From: Glutamicibacter sp. JL.03c
GTDB taxonomy: Bacteria; Actinomycetota; Actinomycetes; Actinomycetales; Micrococcaceae
Length of the DNA stretch: 64,000 nucleotides
Direction: 5' to 3'
Assembly: GCF_025854375.1 (NCBI RefSeq)
Contig: NZ_CP107575.1
Location: 2,604,001-2,668,000, forward strand
In this document: positions 33,235-41,489 of the stretch, one piece after another
Numbering within the stretch: position 1 is the first letter of the stretch
How the letters are laid out: the number at the start of each line of letters is the position of its first letter
Position numbers and translations under genes: made by a program
The notes under the pieces: model-generated
Database searches by the model: none
Told to the model about the DNA's origin: nothing
What the model saw: the letters and a program-made list of their open reading frames with translations, nothing else

Positions 33235-33271
33235 AGACTGGCTCCACACGTACCCAGCGTGGGGCCAGTCT
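33235..33271 (+). terminator. Intercistronic hairpin between the binding-protein and permease genes
   Basis: AGACTGGC (33235-33242) pairs with GCCAGTCT (33264-33271), with an inner CCAC/GTGG pair. It sits between the binding-protein stop and the permease start in a three-gene operon. Such a stem often protects the upstream mRNA or partially terminates, giving more binding protein than permease. Confidence 0.6.
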
Positions 33272-33292
33272 CGTTTGTCTCGAAGGTAGCTC

Positions 33293-33958
33293 ATGGATTC
33301 GAATTGGCAGTTATTTATCGATTCGCTCTGGCCCTTGGCCAAGGGCGCAATCACCGCAAGCATTCCGCTGGCACTGATCAGCTTCGCCCTCGGACTGGTC
33401 ATCGCCCTGCTCATGGCGCTGATGCGGATCAGCAAGAACCCGGTGCTCTCGGGCATCGCACGGGTATACATCTCGATCATCCGCGGCACTCCCCTGCTGG
33501 TGCAGCTGTTCGTCATCTTCTACGGCATGCCCACCCTGGGCATCACCATTGACCCGTGGCCCAGCGCGATCATCGCCTTCAGCCTGAATATCGGCGCTTA
33601 CGCCGCGGAAATCATCCGCGCCGCGATCCTCTCGGTTCCGGCCGGGCAGTGGGAAGCCGGATACACCCTGGGCATGTCGCGCACGCGCAGCCTGTACCGG
33701 CTGATCCTGCCCCAGGCTACCCGCGTGGCCATCCCGCCATTGTCCAACTCCTTCATCTCCCTGGTGAAGGACACCTCATTGGCTTCGACCATTCTGGTCA
33801 CCGAAATGTTCCGCAAGGCCCAGGAAATCACGGCCTCGACCTACGAGTTCATGCTCCTGTACTGCGAGGCGGCCGCGATCTACTGGGTCATCTGCCTGCT
33901 GCTCTCGGCCCTGCAGAACTCTGTTGAAGGAAGGCTGGAAAAGTATGTCGCCAAGTAA
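33293..33958 (+). CDS. Amino acid ABC transporter permease (cystine-type)
   Basis: 221 residues, five helices of the His/Glu/Gln/Arg/opine permease family. The EAA loop (AGQWEAGYTLGMSRTRSLYRLILPQATRVAIPP) contacts the ATPase. RGTPLLVQLFVIFYGMP and NIGAYAAEIIRAAI are typical. Overlaps the following ATPase gene by 14 bases. The context with a cystine-type binding protein suggests cystine or another polar amino acid as substrate. Confidence 0.94.
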   Translation: MDSNWQLFIDSLWPLAKGAITASIPLALISFALGLVIALLMALMRISKNPVLSGIARVYISIIRGTPLLVQLFVIFYGMPTLGITIDPWPSAIIAFSLNIGAYAAEIIRAAILSVPAGQWEAGYTLGMSRTRSLYRLILPQATRVAIPPLSNSFISLVKDTSLASTILVTEMFRKAQEITASTYEFMLLYCEAAAIYWVICLLLSALQNSVEGRLEKYVAK

Positions 33959-34712
33959 TTCGACCCTGCTCAGCGTCACCGGCCTGCACAAGGCTTTCGG
34001 CGAGAACCAGGTGCTCAAGGGCATCGACTTCTCCGTGCACTCCGGCGAAGTCGTGGCCCTGATCGGCCCCTCGGGCTCCGGCAAGACCACCGCGCTGCGC
34101 TGCCTGAACGGGCTGGAAATCGCCGATGCCGGAACCGTCGGCTTCGACGGCGGACCGCAGGTGGACTTCGATGCCAAGACCAGGCCCAAGTCGGCGCAGA
34201 TCCTGCGCGATCGTTCGGCGATGGTGTTCCAGGGACACCATCTCTTCCCGCACCTCACGGTGCTGCAGAATGTCACCATCGGGCCGATCGAAGTCCAAAA
34301 GCGCGCCCGAGCCCAGGTCCTGGAGGAAGCACGCAAGCTCCTGGATCGCGTGGGTTTGGGATCTAAGGCCGATGCCTATCCCAATTCGCTGTCCGGCGGA
34401 CAGCAGCAGCGCGTGGGCATTGTGCGCGCGCTGATGCAGCAGCCGGATCTGCTGCTCTTTGATGAACCCACCAGCGCGCTGGATCCCGAACTGGTTGGCG
34501 AAGTTCTCAGCGTGATCAAGGAGCTGGCCCAGGAGGGCTGGTCCATGGTCCTGGTGACGCACGAGCTGGCCTTCGCCCGCGATGTGGCCGATACCGTGGT
34601 CTTCATGGACGGCGGGGTGGTCGTGGAAACCGGCGCGGCGGCCCAGGTTCTGTCCGCTCCGGCAAATCCCCGGACACAAGCCTTCGTCCAACGTCTTTTG
34701 CACCCGTTCTAG
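33945..34712 (+). CDS. Amino acid ABC transporter ATP-binding protein
   Basis: 255 residues. Walker A GPSGSGKTT, Q loop VFQGHHLFPHL, signature LSGGQQQR, Walker B LLLFDEPTSALDPELV and H loop VTHEL are complete. The internal segment SAQILRDRSAMV is usual for TcyC/TcyN-type cystine ATPases. Starts inside the permease gene, after GGAAGG. It drives the upstream importer. Confidence 0.95.
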   Translation: MSPSNSTLLSVTGLHKAFGENQVLKGIDFSVHSGEVVALIGPSGSGKTTALRCLNGLEIADAGTVGFDGGPQVDFDAKTRPKSAQILRDRSAMVFQGHHLFPHLTVLQNVTIGPIEVQKRARAQVLEEARKLLDRVGLGSKADAYPNSLSGGQQQRVGIVRALMQQPDLLLFDEPTSALDPELVGEVLSVIKELAQEGWSMVLVTHELAFARDVADTVVFMDGGVVVETGAAAQVLSAPANPRTQAFVQRLLHPF

Positions 34713-34730
34713 ACAGCATAGAGTAAGGCT

Positions 34731-36269
34731 ATGACCCAGGACACAAATGCATTGCTGGCCAGCCTCATCGAAGGCTACAACTTCCCCGGCGAGAGCCTCG
34801 ATCTCGGGGTCGCCCTGATCGACGGCAAGCCTGAACCCGCGGCACCGGTCCGGCTGCCGCTGAAGATGCTCAACCGCCACGGCCTGGTCGCCGGCGCCAC
34901 CGGCACCGGCAAGACGGTGACCTTGCACCTGATGGCGGAACAGCTGAGCCAGGCCGGTGTTCCGGTCTTCCTCGCCGATATCAAGGGCGATCTCTCCGGA
35001 CTGGTCCAGGCCGGCGAAGGCTCCGAGAAGCTGACCGCGCGTCTAGCGGAAATGGGCAAGGAATTCTCGCCCCGCGCCAACCCGGTGGAGTTCCTCTCCC
35101 TGGGCGAGGGAACGCACGGCACGCCGGTGCGCGCCAGCGTTGATGCCTTCGGCCCGATCCTCCTGGCCCGCGTGCTGGAACTGAATGAAACGCAGGAGGA
35201 ATGCCTGCAGCTGATCTTCCACTACGCCGATTCCAACAAGCTGCCCCTTGACGACCTCAATGACGTGAAGGCCGTGATCAGCTTCCTGGTCAGTGAGGAA
35301 GGCGCCGACGCACTGAAGGGCATCGGCGGGGTGAGTGCTGCGACCGCCTCGGTGATCCTGCGCGGCATCACCATCATGCAGTCCCAGGGCCTGGACCAGT
35401 TCTTCGGCCAGCCCGAGTTCGATACCGCCGACTTCCTGCAGGTGCGCGAAGGCAGCGGCGTGGTCAATGTGCTGGAACTGCCGTCGGTGAACCAGCAGCC
35501 GCTGCTCTTCTCCACCTTCCTGATGTGGCTGCTGGCCGACCTGTTCGAGGACCTGCCTGAAGCCGGCGATCTGGATAAGCCGAAGCTGGTGTTTTTCCTT
35601 GATGAGGCGCACCTGCTGTTCAAGGACGCCACCAAGGCCTTCACCGACGCGATCATCAACACGGTGCGCCTGATCCGTTCCAAGGGGGTGGGGCTGTTCT
35701 TCATCACCCAGTCCCCGGCCGACCTTCCCGACGAGGTGCTCGGCCAGCTCGGCAACCGCATCCAGCATGCGGTGCGCGTGTTCACCGCCAAGGACCAGAG
35801 CGCGCTCAAGCAGATCATCAAGACCTTCCCGGCCAACGGGGTGGACCTGCAAGAGGCGCTCACCCAGGCTGGTGTGGGCGAAGCGGTGGTAACCGTGCTC
35901 GGCGAGAACGGCGCCCCGACCCCGGTGGCGTGGACCAAGATGTCCTCGCCAGGTTCGAACATCGGTCCGGCCTCCGCTGAAGCGATGGAAGCGAATCTGT
36001 TGGCATCGCCGCTGGCCGCGCGCTACGCCACCGCGGTGGATCGCGAGTCGGCCCGCGAACTGCTCGAAGCCAAGGCCGTCCCGGCCCCCGCCGACGCGCC
36101 ACGGCAAGAAGCACCGGCTGAATCCCAGCGCGCCGAGGCTCCTCGCGAACGCCAGGCCCCGGCCCAGCCGAACCCGATGATGGATATGGCCATGGATGCC
36201 GCGTCGATGATCGGCCGCGAACTGCTGCGCGGAATGTTCGGCAACCGCAAGCGCCGCCGCCGTTGGTAA
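34731..36269 (+). CDS. HerA-like ATPase (DUF853 family)
   Basis: 512 residues. Walker A GATGTGKT at 55-62, and VFFLDEAHLLF as Walker B, in a FtsK/HerA-type RecA fold; FFITQSPADLPDEVLGQLGNRIQHAVRVFTAKDQ is characteristic of the DUF853 family. The C-terminal 80 residues are Ala/Pro/Glu-rich, ending in a basic KRRRRW. Biological role not established; HerA ATPases act as DNA motor proteins, but DUF853 proteins are untested as far as I know. Only 18 bases follow the ABC ATPase, so it may be cotranscribed. Confidence 0.88.
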   Translation: MTQDTNALLASLIEGYNFPGESLDLGVALIDGKPEPAAPVRLPLKMLNRHGLVAGATGTGKTVTLHLMAEQLSQAGVPVFLADIKGDLSGLVQAGEGSEKLTARLAEMGKEFSPRANPVEFLSLGEGTHGTPVRASVDAFGPILLARVLELNETQEECLQLIFHYADSNKLPLDDLNDVKAVISFLVSEEGADALKGIGGVSAATASVILRGITIMQSQGLDQFFGQPEFDTADFLQVREGSGVVNVLELPSVNQQPLLFSTFLMWLLADLFEDLPEAGDLDKPKLVFFLDEAHLLFKDATKAFTDAIINTVRLIRSKGVGLFFITQSPADLPDEVLGQLGNRIQHAVRVFTAKDQSALKQIIKTFPANGVDLQEALTQAGVGEAVVTVLGENGAPTPVAWTKMSSPGSNIGPASAEAMEANLLASPLAARYATAVDRESARELLEAKAVPAPADAPRQEAPAESQRAEAPRERQAPAQPNPMMDMAMDAASMIGRELLRGMFGNRKRRRRW

Positions 36270-36332
36270 GACCCGCCGATTTTTGCCGGCCAGTTACAGT
36301 CTGGAGCCCGAAACCAGATAGCCTAGCTACTG

Positions 36333-37355
36333 ATGAAGACTCCTAGCTCCACGCCGATCACCGCCACCCGCTTGGCCCTCCGCTGGACCCTTGCCGCGGT
36401 GGCGGTGCTCGTTCTGGCGGTTGCCGGCATAATGATCGCCAATCGCACGCTGTTCTCCCCTGCCCATGAGGTCGAGGTCCTGCAGCGCCATCTCGCCAAT
36501 GGCGAGGGCGCCCAGGCGCTGGGCCTGCTCAAGGCCCAGGTGCCGCAGGGTGACGCGGTGGCGCTGGACGGCGAGGTGCTCAAGCGCACCCAGTCGGGCA
36601 TCACGGATTTCAGCACCGACAAGCCGCAGCCGGTGCAAAGGGATGGCGACCTGCGCACCGTGACCGCTCATTACAAGGCCACGGGCGTGGATCAGCAGTC
36701 CACCTTCACGCTGCGCCATGCCGGCAAGTCGTGGTTGTTCTTCGATCGGTGGGAGTTCGAGCCCTCCACCCTGCCCACCGTGAAGATCAAGGCCAACACG
36801 GTCAATGAGGTCAGCGTGAACGAGCAGAAGATCCCGCTGGAGGCCGGTGTCTCCACCCTGCCGGTCTTCTACCCTTCAGTACTCGACGCCAGCTTCAGCA
36901 CCAAGAACTTCGCCGCCGACACCCGTGGCGTGGTGGTGACCGCGCCGGCTGATGATCCGGTGGAGATCGCGCTGAAGACCAAGCCGACCAAGGCCTTCAT
37001 CTCCTCGATCAATTCCAAGGTCAAGAAGTACCTCGATGGCTGCGCCAGCCAGCAGGTCCTGATGCCCTCGGGCTGCCCCTTCGCGTACAACACCTCGGCT
37101 CGTGTTGATTCGTCCAGCATCAAGTGGGACATCACCAAGTACCCGAAGATCGACGTCAGCTACTACAACGGCGCCTGGGTGCTCTCCCCCTTGACGACCA
37201 GTGCCTCGCTGAGATTGACCGAGCAGGACCTGCGCACCGGCGCCAAGGAAAACAAGACCGTGAAGGACACCTACTCCTTCACCGCGCAATTGACCACGAG
37301 CACCACGGAGGTCTCGGTGGTTCCGGTGGCCGGCGGCGAACAGGCCGCGCAGTAG
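36333..37355 (+). CDS. Membrane-anchored protein of unknown function
   Basis: 340 residues. One N-terminal transmembrane helix (about 18-37) anchors an extracytoplasmic part. Residues 45-150 and 200-330 each look like mixed alpha/beta modules, with YKATGVDQQSTFTLRHAGKSWLFFDRW and LPTVKI-A-TVNEVSVNEQKIPL. This arrangement resembles TcaA-like envelope proteins, but no specific family can be named safely. Two cysteines (CASQ-VLMPSGC) could form a disulfide. Confidence 0.65.
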   Translation: MKTPSSTPITATRLALRWTLAAVAVLVLAVAGIMIANRTLFSPAHEVEVLQRHLANGEGAQALGLLKAQVPQGDAVALDGEVLKRTQSGITDFSTDKPQPVQRDGDLRTVTAHYKATGVDQQSTFTLRHAGKSWLFFDRWEFEPSTLPTVKIKANTVNEVSVNEQKIPLEAGVSTLPVFYPSVLDASFSTKNFAADTRGVVVTAPADDPVEIALKTKPTKAFISSINSKVKKYLDGCASQQVLMPSGCPFAYNTSARVDSSSIKWDITKYPKIDVSYYNGAWVLSPLTTSASLRLTEQDLRTGAKENKTVKDTYSFTAQLTTSTTEVSVVPVAGGEQAAQ

Positions 37356-38606
37356 CTAGCGGCCGAGCAGTTCGCGCAACTGGCTGCGCAACGGCACCGC
37401 ATTGGTCTTGAACTTCTGCCAGGTGAACAGCGCCAGCAGGCTGGCGCCCAGGGACAGCACCGCCCCGATGGATACGGCGATCTGCGCTCCGAAGAGTTCG
37501 GCGAACCATCCCACCAGCGGCGAGCCGATCGGCGTTCCGCCCTGCACCACCATCAGGTAGAGCGCCAGCACCCGGGCGCGATACTGCGAGGGCACCGACA
37601 TCTGCACCATGGTGTTGCAGCTGTTGAGGAAGGTCAAGGCGCCCAAGCCCACCGGGATGAGCATGATGGCGAAGAGCAGGTAGTTGGGCATCCAGGCGCT
37701 GGCCAGCGCTGCCGCCCCGAAGAATACCCCGCCGCCGATCAGATAGCGCCAGCGAGGTGCCGAGCGCCGGGCCGCGAGCAGCGCCCCGGCAAAGGTTCCC
37801 ACCGCCATGATGCTGCCCAGGATTCCGTACTCGCCCGCACCCACTCCATAGACTTCTGTGGCCATCAGCGCGTTGGTCAGCTGGAAGTTCAGGCCGAAGG
37901 TGCCGATGATGAAGGCCAGGAAGAAGATCAACAGCAGGTCCTTGCGGCTCTTGACGTAGCTGAATCCCTCGCGCACCTGGCCCTTGCCGCGGGCCACGGG
38001 CTTGGACGGGTGCAATGCGTCCTTGCGCATGAACAGCAGCGAGGTGATCACCGCCAGGAATGAGCCGCCGTTAAGCAGGAAGGCCGGCCCGGTGCCGACC
38101 AGGGCGATCACTGCCCCGGCAATGCCCGGTCCGGCCAGCCTTGCCAGGTTGAAGTTGGCGCTGTTCAAGGCGACGGCGTTGGGCAGGTGGGAGCCGGGGA
38201 CGACTTCGGAGACGAAGGCCTGGCGGGCCGGGGCGTCGAAGGAGGCGCCGATGCCCAGCAGCCCCGCCAGCACGTACACGTGCCAGAGCTCGGCCGAGTC
38301 GGTGACCACCAGCAGACCAAGGATCAGCGCGCACAGTCCCATGAAACTCTGGGTCACCATCAGCACGTGGCGCTTGTTGAAACGATCGGCGATCAGGCCC
38401 GCGTAGGGGGCCAGGAGAAGCACGGGGAGGAATTGCAGCCCGGTGGTGATGCCGGTGGCGACGGCGTCGTGGTTGGTCAGTTCGGTCAGCACCAGCCAGT
38501 CCTGGGCCACGCGCTGCATCCAGGTGCCGATGTTGGAAACCAACGCCCCAACGATCCACAGCCGGTAGTTGGGTATTTCCAGCGCCCTGAACATCTTCGT
38601 AGCCAT
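37356..38606 (-). CDS. MFS exporter, enterobactin-exporter-like (EntS type)
   Basis: 416 residues, about 12 helices. LWIVGALVSNIGTWMQRVAQDWLVL at the start, GLIADRFNKRHVLM as the loop motif and FDAPARQAFVSEVVPGSHLPNAVALNSANFNLARLAGPGIAG are the EntS/MFS_3 family hallmarks. It is likely an efflux pump for a drug or siderophore. The start is the ATG of MATKMFRAL. The stop follows directly after the stop of the anchored protein gene, tail to tail. Confidence 0.9.
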   Translation of the reverse strand: MATKMFRALEIPNYRLWIVGALVSNIGTWMQRVAQDWLVLTELTNHDAVATGITTGLQFLPVLLLAPYAGLIADRFNKRHVLMVTQSFMGLCALILGLLVVTDSAELWHVYVLAGLLGIGASFDAPARQAFVSEVVPGSHLPNAVALNSANFNLARLAGPGIAGAVIALVGTGPAFLLNGGSFLAVITSLLFMRKDALHPSKPVARGKGQVREGFSYVKSRKDLLLIFFLAFIIGTFGLNFQLTNALMATEVYGVGAGEYGILGSIMAVGTFAGALLAARRSAPRWRYLIGGGVFFGAAALASAWMPNYLLFAIMLIPVGLGALTFLNSCNTMVQMSVPSQYRARVLALYLMVVQGGTPIGSPLVGWFAELFGAQIAVSIGAVLSLGASLLALFTWQKFKTNAVPLRSQLRELLGR

Positions 38607-38654
38607 AGCTTCTACCGGATCCCTCCGGTGCCTCCCGCAATTCAGTCTAATGCG

Positions 38655-38699
38655 GCACAGCGGGGAATGCTGAGGTTTCCTCTGCATTCCCCGCTGTGC
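38655..38699 (-). terminator. Strong hairpin between the NHL-thioredoxin and MFS genes
   Basis: A 16-bp perfect GC-rich stem, arms 38655-38670 and 38684-38699, with 13-base loop. It lies just past the stop of the NHL-thioredoxin gene (minus strand). There is no long T tract. Confidence 0.7.
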
Positions 38700-38715
38700 G
38701 GATCATGGCAACGCG

Positions 38716-40620
38716 CTAGTTCACTCCGCGCAAATCGAGCAGCAGCTCGTTCTCGCCCTCGGCATCCAGCACCACCGGGATGCCCCAGTCCTGCTGGTAC
38801 AGGTGGCAGGCGGCATGATCCGGGATCTCGCCGCCGGGCTCGCCGTCGCAGGCCGCAGCGCGGGCGGTAATGTGCAGCACGCCGTCGGCCACCTCGGGGT
38901 TCAGCGTCAGGGTGCGGGTCAGGCCCACCGAGGTTCCGCTGCCTTCAAGCAGCAGCTCCTCGGGGCTGGAAGAGATCTTCAGCTGGGTCGGGTCGCCCCA
39001 GCGGTCATCGAGCTTCTGCCCCTTCGGAGCGGCGAAGCGCACGACGATCTCGTGGTTGCCGGCCTGGACCTTGGTCTTGGGGCGCTTGGTCTGGCTGGCG
39101 CCCTCGTCGAGAACCAATGCCTCGGCAGGAATCGGGATGCGCACCAGCTGGTGGGCATTGGTCTCCACGACCAGCAGCACCGGATCGCCGTCCACGGAGG
39201 CATCCACCAGCACGTCGGCTGGTTCCTTCAGGCCCTTGGCCAGGGTGGACACGGTCTTGGTCGCCGGGTCGAAGCGGCGCACGGCCCCGTTGTAGGAGTC
39301 GGCAATCGCGATCGAGCCGTCAGGCAGGACTGCTACGCCCAGCGGGTGCTGCAGGCGGGCCTGCTGCGCGTCACCGTCGCGGAAGCCGAAGTCGAACAGC
39401 CCGGTGCCGATCGCGGTGTTCACGCTCGTTGCTTCGCCGTCCTGGACTTCGATCCGTCGCAGGGCGCTGGTTTCCGAGTCGGCGATCCATAGGTTCTCGC
39501 CATCCAGGGCCAGGCCCGAGGACTGGGCGAACCAGGCCTCGTGAGGCGTGCCGTCGTTCAGGCCTTCCAGGCCGGTTCCGGCGAAGACCGAGACGGCAGA
39601 AGTGCGCGGGTCGAAGGCGAAGATCTGGTGGGTGCCGGCCATCGCGATGATGACCTTGCCCGATGGGTGGTAGAGCACATCCCATGGGGAGGAAAGCGAA
39701 ATGTTCAGCGCGTCGGTGCCCAGTTCGGTCGGCTGGATTTCCTTCCGCGCATTCTCCGAATCCAGCAGGCGCTGCACGCCATTGCCGGCCAGGGTGCCCA
39801 CCGCGCCGGTGGCCAGGTTGACCGAGCGCAGGCGGTGGTTGACGGTGTCGGCGACGATCACGTCGTAGCCCAGCTCGGCGGCCAGTTCTGCAGGCAGCGC
39901 GGCCAGGCCCTGCAGTTCGTTGAACTGCGCGGTGCCAGCATCCCCGTCAGCGTAGCCCTTGATGCCCGAGCCGATGGTGCGCACCACTTCGAAGCCTGCA
40001 TCCAGTTCCACCAGGCGGTGGTGGCCCGAGTCGCCGACCAGGAAGTTGCCGTTGGCCAAGGCGATGGCCTTGCCCGGGAAGCGCAAGTCGCCTTCGCGGG
40101 CTGCGGGAGCCACATAGGGGCCGTTGCCGCGGTGCAAGGTGCCCTTGGCTTCATGCTCGGCGATCAGTTCTTCGACCAGCGAGCCCAGGCCCTGGGCGTG
40201 GCCTTCGCCGGAGAGGTGCGCGACGATGTAGCCTTCCGGGTCCAGCACGACCAGGGTTGGCCAGGCGCGGGCGCCGTAGGCCTGCCAGGTGACCAGCTCA
40301 GGATCATCGAGCACCGGGTGATGGATTTCATAGCGCTCCACGGCTGCGGCCAGCGCATCCGGGTCGGCTTCGTGCTCGAATTTCGGCGAGTGGACACCCA
40401 CGGTGACCAGCACGTCGGAGTACTGCTCCTCCAGCGGGCGCAGCTCGTCGAGCACATGCAGGCAGTTGATGCAGCAGAAGGTCCAGAAGTCCAGGAGCAC
40501 GATCTTGCCGCGCAGGGCTTCAAGGTCCAGCTGCTTGCCGCCGGTATTCAGCCAGTTGCGGCCCAGCAGTTCGCTGGCGCGCACCTTGTAATTGGCGCGG
40601 ACGGATTCTGTTGCGCTCAT
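38716..40620 (-). CDS. Thioredoxin-like protein with NHL-repeat propeller (NHLRC2-like)
   Basis: 634 residues. A thioredoxin-fold domain (about 15-165) with DFWTFCCINCLHVL; the redox pair is Cys50 and Cys53, with Cys49 next to it, and WPTLVVLDPEGYIV holds the cis-proline. From about 185, repeated D-N/G-H-R and G-G-D-A-QF-P-G patterns form an NHL beta-propeller. A small beta domain ends the protein. The layout is that of NHLRC2, and a cytoplasmic location is likely since no signal peptide is seen. The start is ATG 40620 with GAAAGG six bases upstream. Function in bacteria unknown. Confidence 0.88.
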   Translation of the reverse strand: MSATESVRANYKVRASELLGRNWLNTGGKQLDLEALRGKIVLLDFWTFCCINCLHVLDELRPLEEQYSDVLVTVGVHSPKFEHEADPDALAAAVERYEIHHPVLDDPELVTWQAYGARAWPTLVVLDPEGYIVAHLSGEGHAQGLGSLVEELIAEHEAKGTLHRGNGPYVAPAAREGDLRFPGKAIALANGNFLVGDSGHHRLVELDAGFEVVRTIGSGIKGYADGDAGTAQFNELQGLAALPAELAAELGYDVIVADTVNHRLRSVNLATGAVGTLAGNGVQRLLDSENARKEIQPTELGTDALNISLSSPWDVLYHPSGKVIIAMAGTHQIFAFDPRTSAVSVFAGTGLEGLNDGTPHEAWFAQSSGLALDGENLWIADSETSALRRIEVQDGEATSVNTAIGTGLFDFGFRDGDAQQARLQHPLGVAVLPDGSIAIADSYNGAVRRFDPATKTVSTLAKGLKEPADVLVDASVDGDPVLLVVETNAHQLVRIPIPAEALVLDEGASQTKRPKTKVQAGNHEIVVRFAAPKGQKLDDRWGDPTQLKISSSPEELLLEGSGTSVGLTRTLTLNPEVADGVLHITARAAACDGEPGGEIPDHAACHLYQQDWGIPVVLDAEGENELLLDLRGVN

Positions 40621-40745
40621 TCTCATCCTTTCGCATTTGCCGTGGCACGGCAGGTAGAACTTCATTATCGGCCACGGCCCGGTGCAGTACTAAACGGTGT
40701 TAAGGAACATTGAGGTGCAACAGGCGCCGGCCGGCATCTATTCCG

Positions 40746-41489
40746 CTAGGGCAGCTGGGCGATGGCCGCGTCCATGACGCTGCCGGCCACCTGGTTGAAC
40801 TTTGGGTCCGACAGCGGGTTGGCGGAGAGGAAGGAGACCATCACCGCATACTCCTTCGTCGCCTTGATCAGCACCAGCGAATTCTGCGCGTACTGCCCAT
40901 CGCGGCTGTAGTACAAGGATGAATCCACCGAGTCGACCTCGGGGTCCGAGAACTTCAGGGTCTCGGTGTAGTCCATCCCGTTGAGCTTCACAGAGGTGCA
41001 CTGATCCAGGATGGTGCGCACATTCTCGTTGTGCGACGCCACGGTTCCCGCACCGTCCTTGCCGAGCTTGGCCACCTCCACCGATCCGGTGATGGACTGG
41101 TTCTCGTTGGTGAAGTCGGTGCGGGCCGTTTCGGTGCCCAGCTGCACCGGCGACCAGTTCAGATCGTTGATCGGCGCCGAGCACTGGGCCGGCAGGACCA
41201 CGATGTCCTTGAGCGTATCGGTGGGCGGGGTGGACAGCGCCTGGAGGTCCTTGCCCTGGATCTTGGCACTGCTCGGGAAGCCTAATTGGCTGGCCAGCAC
41301 CGCGCCGGCGGTGGTGGCCACTTCGGCGGTGGTCAGATCCTGCGGCGAGGCGCTGGGGCTCGGGCTGGCGGTGCCTTCGGCGGCGATCTTGTGGGTCTGG
41401 TCGTCAGGCATCTGGGACTGGGCGGACGAGCAGGCGCTCAAGGCCAGCGCGGCGCATACAGCCAGGGAAACGGTGAGTCGTTTAGGCAT
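40746..41489 (-). CDS. Putative lipoprotein
   Basis: 247 residues. An N-terminal signal with lipobox LALSAC (Cys20) makes this a membrane-anchored lipoprotein. A Ser/Pro linker (about 45-58) leads to a globular domain of two repeats resembling the PknH-like/LppX sensor type (a paired cysteine pattern C-A-P...Q-C). I cannot name the family with certainty. Its ATG overlaps the end of the copD-ctaG gene by eight bases, so it is cotranscribed with the copper block. Confidence 0.75.
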   Translation of the reverse strand: MPKRLTVSLAVCAALALSACSSAQSQMPDDQTHKIAAEGTASPSPSASPQDLTTAEVATTAGAVLASQLGFPSSAKIQGKDLQALSTPPTDTLKDIVVLPAQCSAPINDLNWSPVQLGTETARTDFTNENQSITGSVEVAKLGKDGAGTVASHNENVRTILDQCTSVKLNGMDYTETLKFSDPEVDSVDSSLYYSRDGQYAQNSLVLIKATKEYAVMVSFLSANPLSDPKFNQVAGSVMDAAIAQLP

